Shown: positions 1 to 5,169 of the stretch, piece after piece
Layout of the letters: each line of letters starts with the position of its first letter
Numbering within the stretch: the stretch's first letter is position 1
Assembly: GCA_041163265.1 (NCBI GenBank)
Contig: JBEARL010000066.1
Location: 1 to 6,742, forward strand
Direction: 5' to 3'
DNA from: CSBr16-57R1 sp041163265
GTDB taxonomy: Bacteria > Actinomycetota > Nitriliruptoria > Nitriliruptorales > Nitriliruptoraceae
DNA length: 6,742 bases
Notes under the pieces: generated by a model
What the model was told of the DNA's origin: nothing
Database searches by the model: none
The model's input: the letters and a program-made list of their open reading frames with translations, nothing else
Program-made: the position numbers and the translations under genes

Positions 1-153
1 CGAGCCCGACCGGTCGAGGACGACGACGAGCGCCTGGCCGGCCCGGTCGGCGGCCTCCGGCGGGACGGGGGCCTCGAGGCGGACGAGGCAGGTGACGTGG
101 TCCTCGGCGTTCAGCGCGAGGAGGTCGAGGTCGAGCTGGGCGGCGACGTGCAT
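1..153 (-). CDS. VWA domain protein, N-terminal fragment
   Basis: This is the first 51 codons of a gene that runs off the left edge of the window; only the N-terminus is visible. It begins MHVAAQLDLDLLALNAEDHV and reaches LVVVLDRSGS at residues 42-51. The DxSxS pattern after a hydrophobic strand is the start of the metal-ion-dependent adhesion site (MIDAS) of von Willebrand factor A domains. The roughly 40 residues before it match the short beta-rich lead-in found in actinobacterial VWA proteins, which are usually cytoplasmic or membrane-associated. No signal peptide is seen. The ATG is well supported: AAGGAG lies five bases upstream (plus-strand 159-164). The ligand and function cannot be told from this fragment. 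VWA identity is fairly sure; the specific subfamily is unknown. Confidence 0.8.
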   Translation of the reverse strand, partial: MHVAAQLDLDLLALNAEDHVTCLVRLEAPVPPEAADRAGQALVVVLDRSGS

Positions 154-415
154 CTGGGCTCCTTGACGGGTCGGACGGGCGCGGACGCGCCGGGGCGGGC
201 GTGGGCGTGCGGGGACGGGCGCGCGACGGCCGTGCGGGCACCGCCGGAGGACACGCCCCGCCCCCGCGCGGACCGACGGCGCTCGGGCGCGGTCCCCGGC
301 GTCCGCGCCCCCTCGGGGTGCGCCGGACGCGGCCGCAGCCGTCCCCTGCCGTCGCGGGAGAAGGTAAGGAGGGGGTGTGACACGGCCCCGGGGGGAGGCC
401 CGGGCCGGGACCGCC
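154..415. other. Intergenic region between acetyltransferase and VWA genes
   Basis: These 262 bases separate two minus-strand genes, and I see no convincing gene in them. They hold the ribosome binding site of the VWA gene (159-164) and an 11-base direct repeat GGACGGGCGCG at 173-183 and 213-223. They also hold a 9-base palindrome GTGTGACAC at 375-383 and a GC-rich hairpin at 383-407. The VWA promoter should lie here on the minus strand. The only hexamer of TANNNT form I noticed is TACCTT (complement of 361-366), about 200 bases from the VWA start and without a recognisable -35, so I do not call it. Confidence 0.5.
383..407 (-). terminator. Candidate terminator hairpin after the acetyltransferase
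   Basis: A GC-rich inverted repeat begins nine bases past the acetyltransferase stop codon. CGGCCCCGGG (383-392) pairs with CCCGGGCCG (399-407), with one bulged C and a six-base loop. The position suits a terminator. There is no U-tract, only a C-rich tail, which is common for candidate terminators in very GC-rich actinobacteria but makes the call weak. A chance hairpin in this base composition is a real alternative. Confidence 0.35.
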
Positions 416-1015
416 TCAGCGGTCCTGCGGCCCGATCTCGCGGAGCACCCGCGCCGGGTTCCCGACGGCGACCACGCCGGACGGCAGGTTCTTCGTGACC
501 ACCGCACCGGCGCCGACGACGGTCCCGGCGCCGATCGTCACCCCGGGAAGGACGATGACGCCGCCGCCGAGCCAGACGTCCCGCTCGAGCACGATCGGCT
601 CGCCCCACTCCCACCGGGTCCGGCGGACCTCGGGGTCGATGGGGTGCGCCGCCGTCAGCAGCTGCACGCCGGGGCCGAGCTGGCAGTCGTCGCCGATGTC
701 GATGCGGACGACGTCCAGCAGCACCGCGCCGAAGTTCACGAACGCGTTCGCGCCGAGGTGGATGTTCACGCCGTAGTCGCACCGGAACGGCGGGAGCACG
801 CTGGCGCCCGGTCCGAACGAGCCGAACAGCTGCGCCTCGAGGGCCAGCCGGGCGTCGTGGTCGGCCGGGTCGAGCGCCTCGATGCGCCGCGCCATCCGCT
901 GCGCCCGGGCCCACAGCGCTGAGAGCCGCTCGTCGCCGGCGAGGTACCGCTCGCCGGCGAGCATGCGCCGCTCCATCTCGGACGGTGGGGGCAGGTCGGC
1001 GAGGTCGTCGGACAC
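416..1015 (-). CDS. Maltose/galactoside-type sugar O-acetyltransferase
   Basis: This cytoplasmic enzyme (199 aa) should transfer an acetyl group from acetyl-CoA to a sugar hydroxyl; the real substrate is unknown. The N-terminal Mac segment (about 14-67, MERRMLAGERY onward) is followed by a left-handed beta-helix of hexapeptide repeats (about 70-190). The catalytic histidine of the LacA/Maa family fits His124 in LLTAAHPID, and the substrate-site Asn fits Asn94 in FVNFGAVLLD. The C-terminal GAVVTKNLPSGVVAVGNPAR is typical of the family, and the length is close to the usual 185-200 aa. The start is ambiguous. GTG at 1013-1015 gives 199 aa, while ATG at 974-976 (Met14) begins exactly at the conserved MERRMLAGE segment. 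Neither has a Shine-Dalgarno sequence. A TAGCGT hexamer six bases before the GTG could make the mRNA leaderless and favours the longer form. The gene is divergent from the next one and appears to be transcribed alone. Confidence 0.93.
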   Translation of the reverse strand: MSDDLADLPPPSEMERRMLAGERYLAGDERLSALWARAQRMARRIEALDPADHDARLALEAQLFGSFGPGASVLPPFRCDYGVNIHLGANAFVNFGAVLLDVVRIDIGDDCQLGPGVQLLTAAHPIDPEVRRTRWEWGEPIVLERDVWLGGGVIVLPGVTIGAGTVVGAGAVVTKNLPSGVVAVGNPARVLREIGPQDR

Positions 1016-1021
1016 GCGGCG

Positions 1022-1027
1022 ACGCTA
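1022..1027 (-). promoter_or_regulatory. Possible leaderless -10 hexamer for the acetyltransferase
   Basis: The minus strand reads TAGCGT here, fitting the actinobacterial -10 pattern TANNNT. It lies six bases upstream of the GTG at 1015, so transcription would begin at or next to the start codon. This agrees with the lack of a ribosome binding site. No clear -35 is visible. The same octamer TAGCGTCG occurs at two gene junctions in this window where it contains a stop codon, so it may not be a promoter. Confidence 0.35.
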
Positions 1028-1088
1028 GCGGTGGCGCGGGTGGCGGGAGCCGGCGTCGGGGACCGGTCGGGGCCGGGACGACCCCGCG

Positions 1089-1094
1089 TACCCT
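1089..1094 (+). promoter_or_regulatory. Possible -10 hexamer for the CPTC membrane protein
   Basis: TACCCT fits TANNNT and lies 24 bases before the ATG at 1118. That leaves room for a leader of about 17 bases containing the GGAGGAG ribosome binding site at 1104-1110. No convincing -35 is seen, so the call is tentative. The region 1016-1117 must carry the promoters of both divergent genes. Confidence 0.3.
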
Positions 1095-1117
1095 CCGCGT
1101 GACGGAGGAGGCGGCCG

Positions 1118-1609
1118 ATGGTGGACGCGATGACCGCCCTTCGCGGATGGTCGCGCAGTCGTTGGCATGCCTCGGCCCTCGCTGCGCTCGGGTCGTTCCT
1201 GCTGCTCGGGCTGCCGACCGACCTCGTGCCGAACCCCGTCTTCGGGCGGCAGATCCCGGCTCCCTCGTGGACCCTGCCGGTCCTCGTCCTGACGGCCATC
1301 CTCTCGGGTCTGCTGCTGGCGACCTACGTCCGTCACGGCGGGCCGATGGGTGCCACCGACGATCCCGATGGCTCAGGCGCGATGGACGGCGACCAGCGCC
1401 GCGCCACCCTCGGTGGGGCTCTGTCGTTCCTCGCGATCGGCTGCCCGACCTGCAACAAGCTCGTCCTGCTCGCGCTCGGGTCGAGCGGCGCCATCACGTG
1501 GTTCGAGCCGGTCCAGCCCGTCCTCGCCGGATCGGGCGTCGCACTGCTGATGTGGGCGCTCTGGCGCCGGCTCGCCGGTGAGGTCTCCTGCCGCATCACG
1601 GTCGGCTAG
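1118..1609 (+). CDS. Small membrane protein with intramembrane CPTC motif, function unknown
   Basis: This is a 163-residue integral membrane protein with about four hydrophobic segments (near 17-38, 51-71, 98-126 and 131-149). A hydrophilic Asp/Gly-rich loop (about 74-96) lies between the second and third. The most distinctive feature is GCPTCNKLVLLALGSSGA at 108-125, where Cys109 and Cys112 sit at or inside the third membrane segment. A third cysteine, Cys158, is near the C-terminus. The start is well supported: GGAGGAG (1104-1110) lies seven bases before the ATG. From memory, similar uncharacterised actinobacterial membrane proteins carry the same G-C-P-x-C-N-K-L core, but I know of no established function. 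A CxxC pair in a membrane segment could bind metal or act in thiol redox, which is inference only. Sampled GC is about 70-75 %, against 77-85 % in neighbouring genes. It is the only complete plus-strand gene, converging on the potassium channel gene. Confidence 0.85.
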   Translation: MVDAMTALRGWSRSRWHASALAALGSFLLLGLPTDLVPNPVFGRQIPAPSWTLPVLVLTAILSGLLLATYVRHGGPMGATDDPDGSGAMDGDQRRATLGGALSFLAIGCPTCNKLVLLALGSSGAITWFEPVQPVLAGSGVALLMWALWRRLAGEVSCRITVG

Positions 1610-1619
1610 GCGGACACCC

Positions 1620-1648
1620 GAGCGGGGAACTATCCGTTCTCGCCGCTC
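1620..1648. terminator. Candidate bidirectional terminator between convergent genes
   Basis: An inverted repeat lies 10 bases after the plus-strand stop at 1609 and overlaps the last codons of the convergent channel gene. GAGCGG (1620-1625) pairs with CCGCTC (1643-1648). Inside it, GAAC (1627-1630) pairs with GTTC (1636-1639) around a five-base loop, with an uneven interior loop (one base against three). Position between converging genes suggests a shared terminator. No T-tract is present on either side. Confidence 0.4.
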
Positions 1649-2688
1649 TCGCCCCCCGCGGCGACCGAGACCACGAGGTCGCCGGTCCGCAGCGGCAGCG
1701 CGCCGTCCTCGTCGAGCCGCAGCAGGCGTCCTTCGCGCAGCAGGGCGAACGGCCGCTGGCCCTCGACGTCGACGGGCGCTCCGCCGGCCTCGAGCGCGTC
1801 GACGCGGTGCTCGACGAGCTTCAGCCCGTGGGCCGTGTCGAGCAGGTCCTCGACGATGCGGGCGGTGTCGGGGTTCCGGGCCGAGACGCCGAGCAGCCGG
1901 CCGGCCGTCTCCGAGGTGACGATCGCGTCGTCGGCGCCGGACTGGACCAGGAGGTGCCGGTTCTCCTCCTCGCGGACGGCCGCGACGATGCGCGCCCGCG
2001 GCGCGAGCTCGCGGGCGGTCAGGGTCGTGAGCACGGCGATGTCGTCCCGGTCGGCGGCGACGATGACGACGACGGCCCGCTCGATGACGGCCTCGCGCAG
2101 GGTCGCCGTCCGGGTCGCGTCGCCGCGGACGACGGTCAGCCCGTCGGCGGTCGCCATGGCGCCGGCGGCGGGGTCGGGCTCGACGACGACGATGTCGCGG
2201 GGCTCGACGCCCTCGTCGCGCAGCGCCCGGGCCGCGGCGCGGCCCTTCACGCCGTAGCCGCAGATCACGTGGTGGTCCTGCACGGTGCGCCTCCAGCGGC
2301 GACGGCGGGCCTCGGCCCGGCCGCGCTCGGTCAACAGCTCGACGGTGGTCCCGACCAGCAGCAGCAGGAAGCCGATGCGGGCCGGCGTGACGATGACGAC
2401 GGTGGCGAGGCGGGCGCCGTCGCTCACCGGGGTGATGTCCCCGTACCCGGTGGTCGTCACCGAGACCGAGGCGTAGTAGAGGGCGTCGAGGACGCTGATG
2501 CCGTCCCCGGCGCTGTCGCGGTACCCGTCGCGGCCGAGCCAGACGGTCGCGGCGACGACCAGCATCAGCGCCAGCGCCAGCCAGATGCGTCCGGCCAGCT
2601 GCACCAGCGGCGCCCGGTCCGGGTCGGGGGTGCGCAGCAGCGGCCGCGCGGGGACGGCCGCGGACGGCCGCGCGTCGGAGTCGGTCAC
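1630..2688 (-). CDS. Two-TM potassium channel with cytoplasmic RCK/TrkA domain
   Basis: This 352-residue subunit should form a tetrameric K+ channel in the cell membrane. TM1 is about 31-52, the pore helix about 66-77, and the selectivity filter TTTGYGD at 78-84 is intact. TM2 (about 94-118) contains ARIGFLLLLVGTTVELL. The cytoplasmic RCK/TrkA-N Rossmann domain starts at HHVICGYGVKGR (139-150), with its GxGxxG nucleotide-binding loop at 144-149. An acidic strand end, VVVEPD (167-172), and GDAT (189-192) follow. A small TrkA-C-like region (about 290-345) ends the protein. RCK domains gate channels in response to nucleotides or ions; the ligand here is not visible. The GTG start at 2688 has GGGGA six bases upstream (2695-2699). 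The gene lies 31 bases after the MFS exporter gene and probably shares its transcript. It should conduct K+ passively rather than act as a Trk pump subunit, because the pore is in the same polypeptide. Confidence 0.94.
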   Translation of the reverse strand: MTDSDARPSAAVPARPLLRTPDPDRAPLVQLAGRIWLALALMLVVAATVWLGRDGYRDSAGDGISVLDALYYASVSVTTTGYGDITPVSDGARLATVVIVTPARIGFLLLLVGTTVELLTERGRAEARRRRWRRTVQDHHVICGYGVKGRAAARALRDEGVEPRDIVVVEPDPAAGAMATADGLTVVRGDATRTATLREAVIERAVVVIVAADRDDIAVLTTLTARELAPRARIVAAVREEENRHLLVQSGADDAIVTSETAGRLLGVSARNPDTARIVEDLLDTAHGLKLVEHRVDALEAGGAPVDVEGQRPFALLREGRLLRLDEDGALPLRTGDLVVSVAAGGESGENG

Positions 2689-2722
2689 GCCAGGTCCCCG
2701 GTCGCCGCTCGGGACGACGCTA
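2689..2722 (-). repeat. Exporter-channel junction, resembles the purK-purE junction
   Basis: Read on the minus strand, this junction begins TAGCGTCG (the TAG is the exporter stop) and ends CGACCGGGGACCTGGC just before the channel's GTG. The purK-purE junction also begins TAGCGTCG and ends CGACCGGGAGCCCGGC before a GTG. Counting from the start codon back, 16 of the first 19 bases match, and the octamer at the stop codon matches 8 of 8. The middle does not align. The gap is 31 bases here and 30 bases there. Both contain the ribosome binding site of the downstream gene. Confidence 0.5.
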
Positions 2723-4048
2723 GCCCTCGACGGGCGCCGGGCCCATCGGCGGGCGAACGGGACGGTGCCGGCGGGTCAGCGCCGGCCGGCTCGCGACCGC
2801 GCCGACGAGGATGAGCAGGGCGGCCGCGACGAGCGCCACCTCCTCGCTCCAGACGTCGGCGACGCCGCCCGACAGGGTCGCGGCCAGCGGGCGCGACCCG
2901 AGGAACGCCACCGCCCAGATCGCCATGACCCGGCCCCGCAGCGCGTCGGGGACGCGCTGCTGGATCGCCGTCGTGAACCCGGTCAGCGACAGGGCCATGC
3001 CGATCCCCGCGACGCCGAGCGAGACGGAGGCCGTGGCGGTCGTCGGCAGGACCGCGAGCGGCGCGAGGCCGAGCGCCAGCAGGACGAGACCGAGGGTCGC
3101 CATCGACTCGAGCCGCCGCCGTCGGCGCACGAACGGCAGCAGCACGAACCCGACGCCGGAGCCGACGCCGAACGCCGACGCGAGCAGGCCGACGACGTCG
3201 GCGCCGCCCCCGAGCCGCTCGGCCACGGCGGGCGCCAGCGTGACGACGGGGTCGACGCCGAACCCGACGACGCCGACGCCCAGCAGGAGGAACGTGGTCG
3301 GCCGCTCGCCGCGGAGGTAGGTCAGCGCGGCGCGGACGCGCGTGTCGCGGCCGTCGAGCGGGGCGAGGGTCTCTCGCTCACGGCGGTGCATCATGGCGGC
3401 GAAGACGAACTGCGACGCGGCGACGAGCGCGAAGGTCACGGCCGGACCGGACGCGACCATCAGCAGCGCGCCGAGGGCCGGACCGGCGGCGCGGGCGACG
3501 GTCATCGGCCACGACGAGACGGCGACGACGCTCGGCAGCTCGGTGCGGCGGACGAGGGAGGGCAGCAGGGCCTGCGTCGCGGGGCCGCTGAGGGCGAACC
3601 CGGTCCCGATGACGGCGGCCGCGGAGAGGAGGATGACCGGTCCGACACCGGCGGCGAAGCCGACGACCGCCTCCCAGCCGGCGATCAGCGCGGGGCCGAA
3701 CCCGGCGACGAGCGTGCCGGCGACCATCTGGCGCCGCCGGTCGGCCCGGTCGGCCCGGCCGCCGGACCACGGGCTGATGAGGACCTGCGGCAGGAACTGC
3801 GCGATGGTGATGGCGGCCACCCACTGCGTCGAGCGGGTCAGGTCCCACATCAGGATCGCGGCCGCGACGTTGTGGGTCCAGACGCCCATCGTCGCGAGCG
3901 CCTGGCCCCAGAAGTAGGGACCGAAGGTGCGGTCGCGCAGCAGCGTCCGGACCGGTCGGGGCGGGGCCTCACCGGCGGCGGCCGCCATGAGCATCGAGCC
4001 GGTGGTCAGGTCCTCGGCGACGGCGCGGGCGCGGAGCTCACGCCGCAC
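2720..4048 (-). CDS. MFS exporter, MFS_3 (EntS-like) type
   Basis: This 442-residue inner-membrane transporter has about 12 hydrophobic segments between residues 45 and 418. It probably exports a drug-like or siderophore-like small molecule using the proton gradient; the substrate is unknown. The loop motif GGRADRADRRR (96-106) is the major-facilitator motif A between TM2 and TM3. QQRVPDALRGRVMAIW (363-378) is characteristic of the MFS_3 group that includes EntS-like exporters. A basic loop (about 308-312) lies in the second half. The GTG start at 4048 is supported by GGAG seven bases upstream (plus-strand 4056-4059). It overlaps the end of the MarR gene by 11 bases, so translation is likely coupled. 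ATGs at codons 19 and 21 are alternatives, but I see no clear ribosome binding site for them. Placement directly after a marR gene suggests induction by the regulator's ligand. Confidence 0.93.
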   Translation of the reverse strand: MRRELRARAVAEDLTTGSMLMAAAAGEAPPRPVRTLLRDRTFGPYFWGQALATMGVWTHNVAAAILMWDLTRSTQWVAAITIAQFLPQVLISPWSGGRADRADRRRQMVAGTLVAGFGPALIAGWEAVVGFAAGVGPVILLSAAAVIGTGFALSGPATQALLPSLVRRTELPSVVAVSSWPMTVARAAGPALGALLMVASGPAVTFALVAASQFVFAAMMHRRERETLAPLDGRDTRVRAALTYLRGERPTTFLLLGVGVVGFGVDPVVTLAPAVAERLGGGADVVGLLASAFGVGSGVGFVLLPFVRRRRRLESMATLGLVLLALGLAPLAVLPTTATASVSLGVAGIGMALSLTGFTTAIQQRVPDALRGRVMAIWAVAFLGSRPLAATLSGGVADVWSEEVALVAAALLILVGAVASRPALTRRHRPVRPPMGPAPVEG

Positions 4049-4565
4049 GGCGCTGCTCCGGGCCGGCGTCGTCCGCCGCGGCCTCGAGCCGCGCGAACCC
4101 CTCGGCCAGCCGGCTCATCAGCGTCTCGAGGGCCTCGAGGTCGACGACGTCCCAGCTGCCCGTGATCTCGGCCAGCAGGTCGTGCCGCGCGTCCTTCAGC
4201 TCGGCCAGCAGCGCCCGGCCGCCGTCGGTCAGGTGCAGCGTCGTGCGCCGGCCGTCGGAGGGGGAGCGGTGCCGTTCGAGCAGCCCCTCGCCGACGCGCT
4301 GCTCGACGAGGCGCGACGCCGTGGAGGGGTCGACGCCGAGGGCCGTGGCGACCTCGCCGATGCTCGGCGGCTCGGCGGCGCGCTCGACGGTCTGCAGCAG
4401 GCGGACGGTCGACAGCTCGATGCGGCGGCCGAGCGGGCCGAGGAGCCGCCGGCGGTAGCCGGGGCGCGCCACGAGAGTGCGCAGCTCGAGGAGTGCCGCG
4501 TCGATGCCCTCGAGGCGGCGGGCGGGGCGGCGGGCGGTGCCGCGGGGCGCTGGGCGGGAGCTCAT
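4038..4565 (-). CDS. MarR-family transcriptional regulator
   Basis: This 175-residue cytoplasmic DNA-binding protein has the MarR winged-helix fold. The helix-turn-helix is around 67-93 (PSIGEVATALGVDPSTASRL and the following helix). The wing is SPSDGRRTTLHLTDGG at 101-116, with the D-x-R pattern common in the family. Flanking helices (about 20-60 and 118-165) would form the dimer interface. A basic N-terminal tail precedes the fold. Such proteins usually repress their own operon and release DNA when a small molecule binds; the ligand is not predictable here. The ATG at 4565 has no Shine-Dalgarno sequence, and a perfect inverted repeat starts one base upstream, so the mRNA may be leaderless. 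The gene overlaps the MFS exporter gene by 11 bases, strong evidence that the two form one regulated unit. purE, 76 bases upstream on the same strand, probably belongs to another transcript. Confidence 0.94.
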   Translation of the reverse strand: MSSRPAPRGTARRPARRLEGIDAALLELRTLVARPGYRRRLLGPLGRRIELSTVRLLQTVERAAEPPSIGEVATALGVDPSTASRLVEQRVGEGLLERHRSPSDGRRTTLHLTDGGRALLAELKDARHDLLAEITGSWDVVDLEALETLMSRLAEGFARLEAAADDAGPEQRRAA

Positions 4566-4566
4566 G

Positions 4567-4581
4567 TGTATGCACCATACA
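4567..4581. promoter_or_regulatory. MarR-type operator, perfect inverted repeat
   Basis: TGTATG-CAC-CATACA is a perfect inverted repeat with 6-base arms and a 3-base spacer. It sits one base upstream of the marR start codon. MarR proteins bind palindromes of about this size at their own promoters. The site is AT-rich in a region that is otherwise about 80 % GC, so chance is unlikely. On the minus strand it contains TATGGT (complement of 4574-4579), a TANNNT -10 candidate eight bases before the ATG. A bound dimer would therefore block RNA polymerase directly. Confidence 0.75.
4574..4579 (-). promoter_or_regulatory. Candidate -10 of the marR promoter, inside the operator
   Basis: The minus strand reads TATGGT, eight bases upstream of the marR ATG. 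Transcription would start at or within a base or two of the ATG, giving a leaderless mRNA, in keeping with the missing ribosome binding site. No clear -35 is seen upstream. Confidence 0.4.
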
Positions 4582-4621
4582 GATGTCGAGGTGGTGGCGG
4601 GGCCCGGGACCCGGCCGACCG

Positions 4622-4643
4622 GACGGTGGTCCGGACCGCCGTC
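4622..4643 (-). terminator. Inverted repeat over the purE stop, possible terminator
   Basis: GACGGTGGTCC (4622-4632) and GGACCGCCGTC (4633-4643) are complementary at 10 of 11 positions and abut, so the folded form would have a small loop around TCCGGA. The repeat overlaps the purE TGA (4642-4644). In the purE transcript the odd position is a C-A mismatch. It could end the purine operon before the marR promoter, but there is no U-tract. Confidence 0.35.
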
Positions 4644-5136
4644 ACGCCCCGCGGACGCCCTCGTCCTTCGCGCGCGACGTCGCGCGCAGCTCGTCGCGGT
4701 GCGCGTCGAGCAGCGCCGTCAGCGTCGCGTCCCCGCGGGCCAGGATGCGGACGGCGAGCAGCCCGGCGTTCCGGGCGGTCCCGATGCCGACGGTCGCGAC
4801 CGGCACGCCGGCCGGCATCTGCACGATGGAGAGCAGGGCGTCGAGCCCGTCGAGCCGGCCCGACGGGACGGGGACGCCGATGACCGGCAGGGACGTCACC
4901 GCGGCCAGCATCCCCGGCAGGTGGGCCGCGCCGCCGGCGCCGGCGATCAGGACCTCGAGGCCCCGCCCGGCGGCGTCGCGGCCGTAGGCCAGCATCCCCT
5001 CGGCGTCGCGGTGGGCCGAGACGACCCGGACCTCGTGGGCGACGCCGAAGCCGTCGAGCGCCTCGGCCGCGCCGCGCATGACCGGCAGGTCCGAGTCGCT
5101 GCCCATCACGATCCCGACGCGCGGTGCGGTGCTCAC
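4642..5136 (-). CDS. purE: N5-carboxyaminoimidazole ribonucleotide mutase (PurE, class I)
   Basis: PurE moves the carboxylate of N5-CAIR from nitrogen to carbon to give CAIR, in de novo purine synthesis in the cytoplasm. At 164 aa it has the normal class I length. Visible family motifs are GIVMGSDSD (8-16, substrate phosphate and ribose binding), SAHR (40-43, with the catalytic His42), AGAGGAAHLPGM (65-76) and LSIVQMPAGVPVATV (102-116). SAHR is normally followed by TP; here it is DA, a mild departure beside the active site. The GTG start at 5136 gives the usual short lead before the first strand and has GGGAG six bases upstream (5143-5147). The gene follows purK after 30 bases, and the next gene, marR, looks separately controlled. 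Having PurK next door fits the two-step PurK plus PurE route rather than the direct-carboxylating class II enzyme. Confidence 0.97.
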   Translation of the reverse strand: MSTAPRVGIVMGSDSDLPVMRGAAEALDGFGVAHEVRVVSAHRDAEGMLAYGRDAAGRGLEVLIAGAGGAAHLPGMLAAVTSLPVIGVPVPSGRLDGLDALLSIVQMPAGVPVATVGIGTARNAGLLAVRILARGDATLTALLDAHRDELRATSRAKDEGVRGA

Positions 5137-5169
5137 GCCGGGCTCCCGGTCGGGGTCCGCCCGACGCTA
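5137..5169 (-). repeat. purK-purE junction, partner of the exporter-channel junction
   Basis: This 30-base gap plus the purK stop codon reads TAGCGTCG at its start and CGACCGGGAGCCCGGC at its end on the minus strand. It closely matches the junction at 2689-2722 in length, end sequences and placement of the ribosome binding site (GGGAG at 5143-5147). Confidence 0.5.

Noticed and set aside
173..223. 11-base direct repeat GGACGGGCGCG, 40 bases apart, as a possible regulatory repeat or array
   Set aside because: There are only two copies, in sequence made almost entirely of G and C, so chance is likely. It is not a CRISPR array.
377..922. Plus-strand reading frame antisense to the acetyltransferase, preceded by AAGGAGG at 366-372
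   Set aside because: The ribosome-binding-like sequence is good, but the protein is Arg/Ala/Asp-rich with no recognisable fold and is fully antisense to a well-supported enzyme. It looks like a GC-bias shadow.
4038..4041. GTGA overlap as an alternative exporter start
   Set aside because: That GTG is not in the exporter frame. The in-frame GTG at 4048 has a properly spaced GGAG.
2498..4165. Long plus-strand frame antisense to the exporter gene
   Set aside because: It is a low-complexity, charged, Gly/Arg/Asp/Glu-rich product with no recognisable family. The exporter on the other strand has motif A and the MFS_3 signature.
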